From Laceyella tengchongensis (GTDB lineage: Bacteria > Bacillota > Bacilli > Thermoactinomycetales > Thermoactinomycetaceae), in contig NZ_FXTU01000001.1 of NCBI RefSeq assembly GCF_900182735.1, positions 682,001-746,000 on the forward strand: 64,000 nt of DNA, read 5' to 3'. A program made the translations under genes and the position numbers. How positions within the stretch are numbered: the first letter of the stretch is position 1; the number at the start of each line of letters is the position of its first letter. Positions 32,196 to 41,270 of this stretch are shown in pieces. The notes under the pieces are model-generated. The model was not told the origin of the DNA. It saw only the letters and a program-made list of their open reading frames with translations, and did not search any database.

Positions 32196-33872
32196 ATGAG
32201 TTGGACTGCTTTACTCATGTTTTTACAAGTGTTCTTCTCCATCGTCATCGGGTTATACTTTTGGAACTTGCTTAAAAGCCAACAGACAAACCGTAGCGCC
32301 GTGGATCGCGAAGCCAAGAGGGAATTGGAGAAATTGCAATCCATGCGCAAGATTTCCCTTACGGAACCATTGGCGGAAAAGACCCGGCCCTCGGAATTGA
32401 GCGAAATTATCGGGCAAGAAGAAGGGATACGCGCGTTGAAGGCGGCCATGTGCGGCCCCAATCCCCAACATGTGATCATCTATGGTCCGCCAGGGGTGGG
32501 CAAAACGGCCGCGGCGCGCATTATTTTGAAAGAAGCCATTAAAAATAGCGCTTCGCCCTTCACCCGCGATGCCAAATTCGTGGAGATTGATGCGACGACG
32601 GCGCGGTTTGATGAACGGGGTATCGCAGACCCGCTGATCGGTTCTGTGCATGACCCGATCTACCAAGGGGCGGGGGCGATGGGAGTCGCCGGCGTGCCCC
32701 AGCCCAAACCCGGAGCGGTGACAAAAGCGCATGGGGGAGTTTTGTTCATCGATGAGATCGGTGAATTGCACCCGGTGCAGATGAATAAGCTCCTGAAAGT
32801 GTTGGAAGACCGCAAAGTTTTCTTCGAGAGCGCTTACTATAGCTCTGAAGATAGCAACACCCCCAGTCACATCCATGATATTTTTCAAAATGGGCTACCC
32901 GCTGATTTTCGACTGATCGGCGCCACCACTCGTACGCCTGCCGAAATCCCACCGGCCATTCGCTCCCGGTGCATGGAGATCTTTTTCCGTCCCTTGTTAG
33001 CACATGAGATCGAACAAGTGGCCGAACAAGCGTTGCAACGCATCAATTTTGACTACGAGCCGGAAGCGGTTCAAGTGATCACCCGTTATGCGACGAACGG
33101 GCGTGACGCGGTAAACATCGTCCAAACCGCTGTCGGGCTTGTCTTGTCGGAAAATCGCCGAGTGGTTGAGGCGAGAGATGTGGAATGGGTTGTCCATAGT
33201 AGTCAGCTCAATCCGCGGCCAGAGCAGAAAATGCCTGTCGCCCCGCAAGTGGGATTGGTGACGGGATTGGCGGTGTACGGCCCTCATCTGGGCACCGTGA
33301 TCGAGGTCGAAGTGACAGCTACACCCGCAGAATCAGGCAAAGGGTGCATCCAGATCACGGGAGTGGTCGAAGAAGAAGAGATGGCCGGACGCGAGCGTAC
33401 CATCCGTCGCAAAAGCATGGCTCGGGGTTCCGTTGAAAATGTGATCACTGTCTTGAGGCAAAGCACGGACCTGTATCCCGACGATTATCATTTGCATATC
33501 AACTTCCCAGGCGGCATGCCGCTTGATGGCCCTTCGGCCGGGGTGGCGATCGCCACGGCTATCTATTCGGCAATCAAAGGGAAACCCGTAGATCATCGCT
33601 TGGCGATGACGGGTGAATTGAGCATACACGGCTATGTGAAGCCAGTGGGGGGGATCATAGCCAAAGTAGATGCGGCCAAACAAGCAGGTGCGACCAGAGT
33701 GCTGATACCGCGTGAGAATATGCAATCCATTTTCGAGCACATGGAAGGGATTGAAGTGATTCCCGTAGAACGGATTGAAGCGGTGTTGGATCTGGCACTT
33801 GTAGAGGAGGAAAAGCAGACCGAGGACGCGACTGTGCCGTCCGTGTTTGCCCCCACCTCGGCGCCAGTGTGA
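32196..33872 (+). CDS. lonB: LonB, membrane-anchored ATP-dependent protease
   Basis: The 558-residue product has an N-terminal membrane anchor (about 5-24) instead of the LonA substrate domain. The AAA+ module has Walker A GPPGVGKT and Walker B GGVLFIDEIGE. A C-terminal Lon protease domain has the catalytic Ser in DGPSAGVAIATA and the Lys in PVGGIIAKVDAAKQAG. In B. subtilis LonB acts in the forespore under sigma-F. AAAGGAATGG precedes the ATG. LonA follows after a terminator-like hairpin. Confidence 0.95.
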   Translation: MSWTALLMFLQVFFSIVIGLYFWNLLKSQQTNRSAVDREAKRELEKLQSMRKISLTEPLAEKTRPSELSEIIGQEEGIRALKAAMCGPNPQHVIIYGPPGVGKTAAARIILKEAIKNSASPFTRDAKFVEIDATTARFDERGIADPLIGSVHDPIYQGAGAMGVAGVPQPKPGAVTKAHGGVLFIDEIGELHPVQMNKLLKVLEDRKVFFESAYYSSEDSNTPSHIHDIFQNGLPADFRLIGATTRTPAEIPPAIRSRCMEIFFRPLLAHEIEQVAEQALQRINFDYEPEAVQVITRYATNGRDAVNIVQTAVGLVLSENRRVVEARDVEWVVHSSQLNPRPEQKMPVAPQVGLVTGLAVYGPHLGTVIEVEVTATPAESGKGCIQITGVVEEEEMAGRERTIRRKSMARGSVENVITVLRQSTDLYPDDYHLHINFPGGMPLDGPSAGVAIATAIYSAIKGKPVDHRLAMTGELSIHGYVKPVGGIIAKVDAAKQAGATRVLIPRENMQSIFEHMEGIEVIPVERIEAVLDLALVEEEKQTEDATVPSVFAPTSAPV

Positions 33873-33903
33873 TGTAAGAGCGGAATTGACCTGGACAAAC
33901 GTG

Positions 33904-33938
33904 CCAAGTCGGCCTCCCGCAGTGGGAATCCGACTTGG
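33904..33938 (+). terminator. Hairpin between lonB and lon
   Basis: CCAAGTCGG (33904-33912) pairs with CCGACTTGG (33930-33938), with a CCC/GGG inner pairing. The T-tract is weak. Confidence 0.6.
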
Positions 33939-34023
33939 TTATGTCATAGACAAAACAAATCGAATAAGATAAAATCGTACAAAGTTATTCAGTTCCTTGA
34001 GTGTCAGCAACGGAGGTGCATGT

Positions 34024-36369
34024 ATGGCTGTAAAAGAAGAGGAACGCACATTGCCTTTGCTCCCTTTAAGAGGGTTGATTGTCTTTCCGACAATGGTTTT
34101 GCATTTAGACGTGGGACGGGAACGCTCTGTTCAAGCTTTGGAAAAGGCAATGGTTGATGATGAACATCATATTTTACTTGCGACACAAAAGGAAATTCAA
34201 ATAGAAGAACCTTTAGCCGAAGACATTTATGAGATCGGCACGGTTGCCAAAGTGAGACAGATGCTCAAATTACCCAACGGCACCATTCGGGTTCTGGTGG
34301 AAGGGTTAAAAAGAGCCCGTATCAAGGAATATGTAGATTTAGAAGAATGTTATATCGTCACTTATGAAGAGTTGGCTGGCATAGATGAGGGAGATATGGA
34401 CACGGAAGCCCTGATGCGCTCCGTATTAGACCATTTTGAACAATACTTGCGCCTGTCCAAAAAAGTATCTCCTGAAACCTATTCCGTTGTGTCTGACATT
34501 GAAGAACCGGGACGCCTTGCCGATGTGATCACTTCTCATCTGCCCCTCAAGATTTCCGACAAACAGTCCATTCTCGAAACGATTGATGTCAAAGCGCGTT
34601 TGGAAAAATTGCTCGCCATCATCCACAACGAGAAAGAAGTGCTGGAGCTTGAGAAGAAAATCAGTTCGCGCGTGAAAAAACAAATGGAAAAAACGCAAAA
34701 AGAATATTATCTGCGCGAACAGATGAAAGCCATTCAAAAAGAGTTGGGAGAAAAAGAAGGACGCCTTGCCGAAGCGGAAGAGTTGCGAGAGAAGCTGGCT
34801 GAATTAGAAGCTTCGGAGGACGTCAAAGAGAAGATCGAAAAAGAGATCGATCGTTTGGAGAAAATCCCGACCACATCCGCTGAAGGCGGCGTGGTGCGCA
34901 CGTATATCGAGTGGTTGCTTGACCTGCCGTGGCAGCGGGTGACTGTGGACGATCTGGACTTGGCCAAAGCGGAAACCATCTTGGATGAAGACCATTATGG
35001 ACTTGAAAAGGTAAAGGAACGGGTCTTGGAATACTTGGCTGTGCAGCAGATGGTGAAACAGTTGAAAGGGCCGATCCTCTGTTTGGCGGGTCCTCCCGGA
35101 GTGGGGAAAACGTCATTGGCGCGTTCCATCGCACGGGCGTTAAATCGTCATTTTGTCAGAATTTCCCTAGGCGGCGTGCGCGATGAAGCGGAAATTCGCG
35201 GCCACCGGCGCACTTATGTGGGTGCGATGCCCGGGCGGATCATTCAGGGGATGAAGCAAGCTGGTAGCGCGAACCCAGTCTTCTTGCTGGATGAAATTGA
35301 TAAAATGTCAATGGATTTTCGTGGTGATCCATCAGCAGCGTTGTTGGAGGTCTTAGATCCGAACCAAAACAACACATTCAGCGATCATTACATAGAAATT
35401 CCTTTTGACCTTTCCAAAGTGATGTTCGTAACCACGGCCAACGCTGTGCACAACATTCCACGCCCGCTTTTGGATCGGATGGAAGTGATTTACATCTCCG
35501 GGTACACTGAGCTGGAAAAGGAGCAAATTTCCAAATCGTACCTGATTCCCAAGCAGCTGAAAGAACATGGGCTGACAAAAGAGCAATTGCAGATTCAGGG
35601 TGCGGCTACATTGAAGCTGATTCGTCATTATACCAGGGAAGCGGGCGTACGCAACCTGGAACGCACGATTGGCACATTATGCCGCAAAGCTGCCAAGCAG
35701 ATTGTGTCAGGTAAGAAGAACAAAGTTGTTATCACGGCCAAGAATTTGGAAGAATACCTCGGCCCAGAGAAATTCCGGTACGGTCGGGCAGAAGAGACAG
35801 ATCAAGTCGGCATGGCCACCGGTCTCGCTTGGACGGAGACTGGCGGCGACACGTTATCGGTTGAAGTCTCGCTCTTACCGGGTAAAGGAAAATTGACCTT
35901 GACCGGACAACTAGGGGACGTGATGAAAGAATCGGCGCAAGCGGCGTTCAGTTTCATTCGTTCCCGGGCGGAAGCGCTCAACATCGACCCCGATTTCCAT
36001 GAGAAAATGGATGTTCATGTTCATGTGCCGGAAGGAGCGATTCCCAAAGATGGGCCATCCGCCGGGATTACCATGGCTACCGCATTGGTGTCGGCCTTGA
36101 CCAACATTCCGGTATCCCGCTTTGTGGCGATGACTGGGGAGATCACTTTGCGCGGGCGGGTGCTACCGATTGGTGGATTGAAAGAGAAAGCGCTCAGCGC
36201 TCATCGAGCTGGCATTCAACATGTGATCATTCCAAAAGACAATGAAAAAGACCTGGAGGAAATTCCAAAAAGCGTTCGTAAAGATTTGGTTTTCACCGCG
36301 GTCAGCCAAATGGATGAGGTGTTGAAGTTGGCGTTAGTGAGGGATCCTTATGATCGTGAAAACAACTGA
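34024..36369 (+). CDS. lon: Lon protease (LonA)
   Basis: The 781-residue ATP-dependent protease for misfolded and regulatory proteins. It has an N-terminal substrate domain (TLPLLPLRGLIVFP), a coiled-coil linker, and Walker A GPPGVGKT at 356-363. The catalytic dyad is Ser679 (DGPSAG) and Lys722 (LKEKAL), matching E. coli numbering. The frame opens at 33997, but ATG 34024 has GGAGGTG ahead and gives MAVKEEERTLP. The stop overlaps the start of engB by 20 bases, so the two are coupled. Confidence 0.97.
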   Translation: MAVKEEERTLPLLPLRGLIVFPTMVLHLDVGRERSVQALEKAMVDDEHHILLATQKEIQIEEPLAEDIYEIGTVAKVRQMLKLPNGTIRVLVEGLKRARIKEYVDLEECYIVTYEELAGIDEGDMDTEALMRSVLDHFEQYLRLSKKVSPETYSVVSDIEEPGRLADVITSHLPLKISDKQSILETIDVKARLEKLLAIIHNEKEVLELEKKISSRVKKQMEKTQKEYYLREQMKAIQKELGEKEGRLAEAEELREKLAELEASEDVKEKIEKEIDRLEKIPTTSAEGGVVRTYIEWLLDLPWQRVTVDDLDLAKAETILDEDHYGLEKVKERVLEYLAVQQMVKQLKGPILCLAGPPGVGKTSLARSIARALNRHFVRISLGGVRDEAEIRGHRRTYVGAMPGRIIQGMKQAGSANPVFLLDEIDKMSMDFRGDPSAALLEVLDPNQNNTFSDHYIEIPFDLSKVMFVTTANAVHNIPRPLLDRMEVIYISGYTELEKEQISKSYLIPKQLKEHGLTKEQLQIQGAATLKLIRHYTREAGVRNLERTIGTLCRKAAKQIVSGKKNKVVITAKNLEEYLGPEKFRYGRAEETDQVGMATGLAWTETGGDTLSVEVSLLPGKGKLTLTGQLGDVMKESAQAAFSFIRSRAEALNIDPDFHEKMDVHVHVPEGAIPKDGPSAGITMATALVSALTNIPVSRFVAMTGEITLRGRVLPIGGLKEKALSAHRAGIQHVIIPKDNEKDLEEIPKSVRKDLVFTAVSQMDEVLKLALVRDPYDRENN

Positions 36370-36958
36370 ATTTGTGATAAGCGCTGTGAAGCCGGCGCAG
36401 TATCCAGACGACGCCCTGCCAGAATTCGCGCTGGCTGGGCGTTCCAATGTGGGCAAATCTTCGTTGATCAATTGCCTGATTCGGCGCAAAAACTTGGCCC
36501 GCACGAGCTCCAAGCCCGGCAAAACACAGACGATCAACTTCTATAAGATCAATGATGCCCTATATTTTGCTGATGTGCCGGGCTATGGCTTCGCCAAAGT
36601 GCCTAAAAGCGTGCGCAATGCTTGGGGAAAAATGATGGAAACGTACCTGAGTAAGCGCGATGAGCTCAAGGCGGTGATTCAGGTGGTCGACTTGCGCCAC
36701 CCACCAAGCAATGATGATTACAACATGTATCAATACTTGAAGCATTTCGGCATTCCCACCATTGTCGTGGCAACCAAAGCAGATAAGATTTCAAAAGGGC
36801 AATGGCAGAAACATTTGAAAGTAATCAGAGAAGGGCTTGAGCTTCAAAAAGGAGACCCACTCATCTGCTTTTCTTCCGAAACGGGACAAGGGCGCGATGA
36901 AGTGTGGCGGGAAATCACCCAACGAATGGAAGAGCAGAATGCAGAGCTAACCACATAA
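36350..36958 (+). CDS. engB: Ribosome biogenesis GTPase EngB (YsxC)
   Basis: The 202-residue GTPase is needed for late 50S assembly. G motifs are GRSNVGKSS (G1), DVPGYG (G3) and TKADK (G4). The ATG lies inside the 3' end of lon with GAGGGAT upstream, the same lon-ysxC linkage as in B. subtilis, where ysxC is essential. ddl follows after about 30 bp. Confidence 0.96.
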   Translation: MIVKTTEFVISAVKPAQYPDDALPEFALAGRSNVGKSSLINCLIRRKNLARTSSKPGKTQTINFYKINDALYFADVPGYGFAKVPKSVRNAWGKMMETYLSKRDELKAVIQVVDLRHPPSNDDYNMYQYLKHFGIPTIVVATKADKISKGQWQKHLKVIREGLELQKGDPLICFSSETGQGRDEVWREITQRMEEQNAELTT

Positions 36959-36991
36959 ACATGAGTCATAACAGATGAAGGGGTGGGGAAG

Positions 36992-38089
36992 ATGAGCAAG
37001 AAATTACGGGTGGCCGTACTGTTTGGGGGAAAATCGGGAGAGCATGAGGTCTCTTTGGCTTCGGCTTCTTCAGTGATGAAAGCGATGGATCACGATAAAT
37101 ACGATATCATTCCTATCGGCATCACTCAAGAAGGATCGTTCCTCTTGGGGCAAGCTGCATTGCCGATGTTGGAGGGGAAGACGGAACAGGCGGAGATCAA
37201 CCGCTTGCAACAGATGATGCCTGCTGTTACGACTGGGACGCATGCATTGCCTGCGTTTCATCGAGAAGAGATCGATGTCGTTTTTCCGGTGTTGCATGGC
37301 ACTTACGGAGAAGACGGAACGATTCAAGGATTTCTGGAGATTGCCAACATCCCTTACGTAGGCGCCGGTGTACTGGCTTCCAGCGTTGGTATGGATAAAG
37401 CCGTTTCCAAAAAGGTGTTTGCCGAAGCCGGATTGCCACAAGCCAACTATGTCTCCTTTTTGAAGGCTGACTTGGTGCGCAATCAAGAAGCGGTGCTTGC
37501 GCGCATTGAAACGGAATTGGGTTACCCTTGTTTTGTCAAACCGGCCAATCTCGGTTCCAGTGTGGGGATTTCCAAAGCGAAAAACCGTGAGGAACTGATT
37601 GAGGCGCTTGCTTTGGCGTCGGCGTATGACCGGAAAATCGTGGTCGAAGAATTTGTGCCGGCTCATGAAGTGGAAGTTGCGGTATTAGGCAATGACGAAC
37701 CGGAAGCTTCTGTGCCGGGAGAAATTGTCTCATCCAATGAGTTTTATGATTACAAAGCAAAATATATCGATGGCAAATCGGTCATGCGCATTCCCGCCGA
37801 ACTGCCTCAAGACACCGCCGAGCAACTGCGTGAAATGGCGATTCGTGCGTTTAAGGCCATTGACGGTAGCGGACTGGCGCGGGTGGATTTCTTCATCCGC
37901 AAAGACACGGGTGAGATCTTGTTGAACGAAATCAACACGATGCCTGGGTTCACCCAATTCAGCATGTATGCAAAATTGTGGGAGCATTCCGGCTTGACCT
38001 ACGCGGAACTGGTAGACAAATTGATCCAGCTGGCCCTGGAACGATATGAAGAAAAAAGCCAGCTTCGCACCGACTTTGCCGCTGAATAA
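36992..38089 (+). CDS. ddl: D-alanine-D-alanine ligase
   Basis: The 365-residue ATP-grasp enzyme makes D-Ala-D-Ala for peptidoglycan. Visible motifs are VLFGGKSGEHEVSLAS, HGTYGEDGTIQG, KPANLGSSVGISK, the omega loop FYDYKAKY (with the Tyr-Lys pair typical of D-Ala-D-Ala rather than D-Lac ligases) and EINTMPGFT. ATG 36992 is preferred over GTG 36983 since AAGGGGTGGGG lies ahead. It ends in a strong hairpin overlapping the start of the permease gene. Confidence 0.96.
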   Translation: MSKKLRVAVLFGGKSGEHEVSLASASSVMKAMDHDKYDIIPIGITQEGSFLLGQAALPMLEGKTEQAEINRLQQMMPAVTTGTHALPAFHREEIDVVFPVLHGTYGEDGTIQGFLEIANIPYVGAGVLASSVGMDKAVSKKVFAEAGLPQANYVSFLKADLVRNQEAVLARIETELGYPCFVKPANLGSSVGISKAKNREELIEALALASAYDRKIVVEEFVPAHEVEVAVLGNDEPEASVPGEIVSSNEFYDYKAKYIDGKSVMRIPAELPQDTAEQLREMAIRAFKAIDGSGLARVDFFIRKDTGEILLNEINTMPGFTQFSMYAKLWEHSGLTYAELVDKLIQLALERYEEKSQLRTDFAAE

Positions 38090-38099
38090 CAAAAAGAGG

Positions 38100-38129
38100 C
38101 CCCTTTTCCATTTGGAAAGGGGGTTTTTT
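38100..38129 (+). terminator. Terminator of ddl, possibly overlapping the next ribosome binding site
   Basis: CCCCTTTTCC (38100-38109) pairs with GGAAAGGGGG (38114-38123), followed by TTTTTT. The 3' arm AAAGGGGG would also be the SD of GTG 38130. Confidence 0.88.
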
Positions 38130-38930
38130 GTGTTGTGTTGCAATATTCATTCGGTCAGTCAAGCAATTCGCTCGGTAGCTGACTATTTCGCTGGCATTTA
38201 TAGTGGCGAAAGTTTCATGTATAACCGGTTGCATAACTTGGAACTCGTGCATGAAAATTTCTTGCAGGCGGTTTGGCCGCTATTTTGGTATTCTTGCGCT
38301 TATGTGGGCGGAGCCGGGTTGATCGCCTTGTTCCTTGGGATCTGGGTGGGAGTGAGGTTTGCCAGTTCCACAGGTTGGTTGAAGGAAGTGGTGGGGTTTT
38401 GCAATGTTGTTCCCGATCTCATGATGGCAATGACATTGCAATTGTTGGTCATCTGGGTGTATAAGCGAACAGGGGTGCTATTCGCCAATGTGATGACCAT
38501 CGAGCAAGAAGAGGCGGTGTTGTTGCCGATATTAGTGTTATTTATCTTGCCTTTTGTCTACGTTGTGCGGTTGGTTTCCCATCTCACCCATGCTGAATTG
38601 AGCAAAGAGTATGTATTGTTAGCCAAAGCAAAAGGCATCCCACGCTCGGCCATTCTCAACAGGCATGTCTTGCGCAATGTGTTGCCACAGGTAAGGGCGC
38701 ACTTGCCCCAATTGGTGTCCGCTATGATCGGAAGTATGATTGTTGTGGAGCAGTGGATGAACGTCAATGGCGCGGGCTGGTTTATCCTGCATAAGTTTGA
38801 GAGAACGTCACTACTTACCTATCCAGTGTTGGTCAATTCGCTGTTCCTGTTGGTCATCTTGTTTATGTGCCTTTACGGTTTGATGCAACTGGCATTTTCG
38901 CTGATTGTTAGGAGGGTAGCTCATGATTAA
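38130..38930 (+). CDS. Peptide-type ABC transporter permease (DppB/OppB-like), N-terminal helix missing
   Basis: The membrane permease has five or so helices. The EAA-type loop YVLLAKAKGIPRSAILNRHVLRNVLP identifies the DppB/OppB family. The open frame begins inside ddl (38046), but that part is not plausible protein. GTG 38130 has AAAGGGGG six bases ahead; ATG 38217 is another option. Relatives have a first membrane helix before the SVADYFAGIYSGESF-like stretch, and it is absent here, so the gene may be 5'-truncated or the hairpin may have replaced its start. The next permease overlaps by eight bases. No ATPase or binding protein is adjacent. Confidence 0.75.
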   Translation: MLCCNIHSVSQAIRSVADYFAGIYSGESFMYNRLHNLELVHENFLQAVWPLFWYSCAYVGGAGLIALFLGIWVGVRFASSTGWLKEVVGFCNVVPDLMMAMTLQLLVIWVYKRTGVLFANVMTIEQEEAVLLPILVLFILPFVYVVRLVSHLTHAELSKEYVLLAKAKGIPRSAILNRHVLRNVLPQVRAHLPQLVSAMIGSMIVVEQWMNVNGAGWFILHKFERTSLLTYPVLVNSLFLLVILFMCLYGLMQLAFSLIVRRVAHD

Positions 38931-39855
38931 ACGGAAATTACGCCGTCCAGTCGCTTTTTATACAGGAATGGGATTGCTTTTATTATTGTCGCTGGTGGCT
39001 CTGATCGGGCCGTGGGTGATTCCTTACTCTCCCCATCAAATGTTTTTGCTCCCGGTCAGGGCTGGGGAAATCATCGGACCGCCAGAACTTCCTTCAGAGA
39101 GGCATTGGTTGGGAACGGATGCGTTTGGTCGCGATATGCTGACGTTGGTTCTGTTGGGGCTGCGTTACACATTGCTGACGGTTTTGTTGGTAGCTGGGCT
39201 TCGCATCTTGTTTGGCGGGATGATCGGCGTACTAAAAGGATTGTCTCCGCAGGCAGGGAAGCGCCGTCTGGATGGTACGCTGATGCGGGTAACCCGGCTA
39301 TTCCCTGCGTTTTTCATCGCTTTTTTTCTATTGTTTGGCATCAACCAAATGGGGAGCGTGGAGGTGCTGATCATCGCCTTGGTTCAACTCGCGGTGTTGG
39401 TGTTGATCGGTATCCCGCAGGTGGTACATATTTTTGAAGCATATGTGACTGAATGGAAGGGGCAATCGTTTGTGGAGGCCTCGAAACTCATGGGTGGTAG
39501 CAAATGGTGGATAGCGCGTAAGCAATTGTGGCCGTGGTTGAAAGATGCGTGCGCCTTATTTATGTTTCAGGAATGCATCCTGGTGTTAAATTTGTTGGGG
39601 CAACTGGGGGTGTTGGGGGTGTTTGTCGGCGGTATGACCCGCATAGAAAATGTGTTTGAACGGGAACAGGCGATCACTCGTTCATTTGAGTGGGCGGGGC
39701 TGTTGACGCAGAACAAAAGCTTTGTCATTTCCTACCCGGAAATTATCCTGATCCCGGTTGGATTGTTTCTGTTGTTGCTGTTTTCGTTATATTTGGTGTC
39801 GCGGGGGCTGGAGCGGGGTTACCAGCGGGAGCGAGAGGAATATCCATACGTGTGA
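38923..39855 (+). CDS. Peptide-type ABC transporter permease (DppC/OppC-like)
   Basis: The 310-residue protein has about six helices. HWLGTDAFGRDMLTLVLLG is the hallmark of the OppC/DppC family, followed by the EAA loop FVEASKLMGGSKWWIARKQLWPWL. Its start overlaps the upstream permease by eight bases, and AGGAGGG lies ahead. The two form a heterodimer pair, but no binding protein or ATP-binding subunits are next to them, so partners must be elsewhere or the pair is a remnant. The substrate is unknown. Confidence 0.88.
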   Translation: MIKRKLRRPVAFYTGMGLLLLLSLVALIGPWVIPYSPHQMFLLPVRAGEIIGPPELPSERHWLGTDAFGRDMLTLVLLGLRYTLLTVLLVAGLRILFGGMIGVLKGLSPQAGKRRLDGTLMRVTRLFPAFFIAFFLLFGINQMGSVEVLIIALVQLAVLVLIGIPQVVHIFEAYVTEWKGQSFVEASKLMGGSKWWIARKQLWPWLKDACALFMFQECILVLNLLGQLGVLGVFVGGMTRIENVFEREQAITRSFEWAGLLTQNKSFVISYPEIILIPVGLFLLLLFSLYLVSRGLERGYQREREEYPYV

Positions 39856-39886
39856 AGCGGGCGCTGTTCTGTCAGGCGCCCGCTTC
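39854..39886. terminator. 11-bp hairpin over both convergent stop codons
   Basis: GAAGCGGGCGC (39854-39864) pairs with GCGCCCGCTTC (39876-39886). It covers the stop of the permease and the last codons of map. It lacks T-tracts but probably separates the two convergent transcripts. Confidence 0.5.
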
Positions 39887-40627
39887 GCCTTGATCAGTTA
39901 GGATCTCCGGGCCGTCTTTGGTGATGGCGATGGTGTGTTCATATTGGGCCGCGAGACTGCCGTCCACTGTTTTAGCTGTCCAGCCATCTGCTGCAATGGT
40001 GACGTGATGGTTGCCCAACGTCAGCATCGGTTCAATTGTGATCACCATGCCTTCTTTTAGCAACGGGCCTTGGTTGGGCGGCCCGTAGTGGGGCACTTCC
40101 GGCTCTTCATGGATGCGCTGCCCGATCCCATGGCCGATAAACGGGCGAACGACGCCATACCCTTTAGATTCGGCAAAAGTTTGAATTGCGTGGGAGATGT
40201 CACCGACGCGGTTTCCCACTTGTGCTTGGGCGATTCCGCGGTATAGCGATTCTTTGGTGACTTCTAGCAACCGTTGCGCAGCCTCGCTGATCACGCCGAC
40301 GGGGTAAGTCCAAGCCGAATCGGCCAACCAGCCGTTATAGTTCACCACCATGTCGATGGTTACGATGTCGCCTTCCGAGAGAGGGGTTTTGCGGGGAAAT
40401 CCGTGGCAGACTTCATCGTTGATTGAAGCGCAAGTGGCGTAAGGATAGCCCATGTACCCTTTTTGCTCTGGGGTGGCCCCGTGCCGCTTTAAATAGGATT
40501 CTACCCATTGGTCGATGTCCCAAGTGGAAACGCCTGGGCGGATACGTTTGCGAATTTCCCGGTGGCAGGCAGCCAAAATCCGGCCGGCTGTCCGCATATG
40601 ACGAATCCCTTCCGATGCTTTGCTCAT
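39872..40627 (-). CDS. map: Methionine aminopeptidase, type I
   Basis: The 251-residue metalloenzyme removes the initiator Met. Metal ligands lie in TIDMVVNYNGWLADSAWT (two Asp), FIGHGIGQRIHEEPEVPHYG (His) and ITIEPML (Glu) near the C-terminus. The open frame runs on to 40942 through the neighbouring gene, but MSKASEGIRHMRTAG at 40627 is the family start and GAGGAG lies ahead. It is preceded by a small membrane protein gene 17 bp upstream in the same direction. Bacilli often carry a second map; this one is not in the ribosomal cluster. Confidence 0.95.
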   Translation of the reverse strand: MSKASEGIRHMRTAGRILAACHREIRKRIRPGVSTWDIDQWVESYLKRHGATPEQKGYMGYPYATCASINDEVCHGFPRKTPLSEGDIVTIDMVVNYNGWLADSAWTYPVGVISEAAQRLLEVTKESLYRGIAQAQVGNRVGDISHAIQTFAESKGYGVVRPFIGHGIGQRIHEEPEVPHYGPPNQGPLLKEGMVITIEPMLTLGNHHVTIAADGWTAKTVDGSLAAQYEHTIAITKDGPEILTDQGEAGA

Positions 40628-40644
40628 TGGCTTGACTCCTCGCA

Positions 40645-41115
40645 TTATTTTTTGGACAAGAAGATCAATCCCAAAACGACAATAAAAACCGGCCAATAGT
40701 TGTGCAAAACGGTGGTGACAGGGGAAACAATCGGCAGTTCCGTAACACCCGGATAAGCGACCACACCCGTCAAGACCAAGATACCGCCCACGATCCCGCT
40801 CATGTTGTGTTTGGTGAGGAGATACTGTAACAAGACGGACAAACCGACGAAGACGAGCAGGATGCTCCAGTGGTTGGGCCAGCCTTCTACATATTTTATG
40901 CCCCAGACCGATAATCCGAGAAAGGTAATTAACCCAGCCCATAAGGCCAAGGAGCCGATTCGTTTTAGAAAAGCGACAAATAGCAGGATCGCTCCGATTA
41001 AAAACATGATAAAGGGCCAGGTGATAAATGATTGGAGCGGAGCTAGTTCAAATTTGGTTACCAACAACAAGGCTCCGCCAAGGATCAAGATAAATCCGAT
41101 CAGCTTTGATTGCAT
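40645..41115 (-). CDS. Small membrane protein, LiaI/LiaF-like transmembrane region
   Basis: A 156-residue protein that is almost entirely membrane, with segments at about 4-20, 26-45, 50-70, 80-98, 105-122 and 132-150. It resembles the transmembrane part of LiaI/LiaF-type (DUF5668) envelope stress proteins, but it is not diagnostic. The frame opens at 41160; ATG 41115 is chosen because AAGGAGAGACGC precedes it. It is followed 17 bp later by map, probably in one transcript. Confidence 0.72.
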   Translation of the reverse strand: MQSKLIGFILILGGALLLVTKFELAPLQSFITWPFIMFLIGAILLFVAFLKRIGSLALWAGLITFLGLSVWGIKYVEGWPNHWSILLVFVGLSVLLQYLLTKHNMSGIVGGILVLTGVVAYPGVTELPIVSPVTTVLHNYWPVFIVVLGLIFLSKK

Positions 41116-41187
41116 GAAAAGCGTCTCTCCTTGAAGATCAGTAGATTTTTCCTTTTCCATCTTATCACAATTCAGCGACGAGTCAGG

Positions 41188-41238
41188 ACAGAAAAATGAA
41201 AAACGGGGTGGCGTTGGTATCAGACGTCCCCCCGTTTT
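41188..41238 (-). terminator. Terminator of the ABC importer operon
   Basis: AAACGGGG (41201-41208) pairs with CCCCGTTT (41230-41237) around a 21-base loop. Reading leftward it is followed by TTTCATTTTTCTG. Confidence 0.7.
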
Positions 41239-41270
41239 ATCCGATGGTTTCGTTGTCGGCGACTACTGCG

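Noticed and set aside
28843..34023. CtsR heptad repeats or CIRCE elements before clpP, clpX or lon
   Set aside because: No tandem GGTCAAA-type repeats and no CIRCE inverted repeat could be seen in the gaps.
40628..40942. 105-codon upstream extension of the methionine aminopeptidase frame
   Set aside because: It runs through the neighbouring membrane-protein gene in another frame, has no family similarity, and a GAGGAG-led ATG at 40627 gives the proper start.
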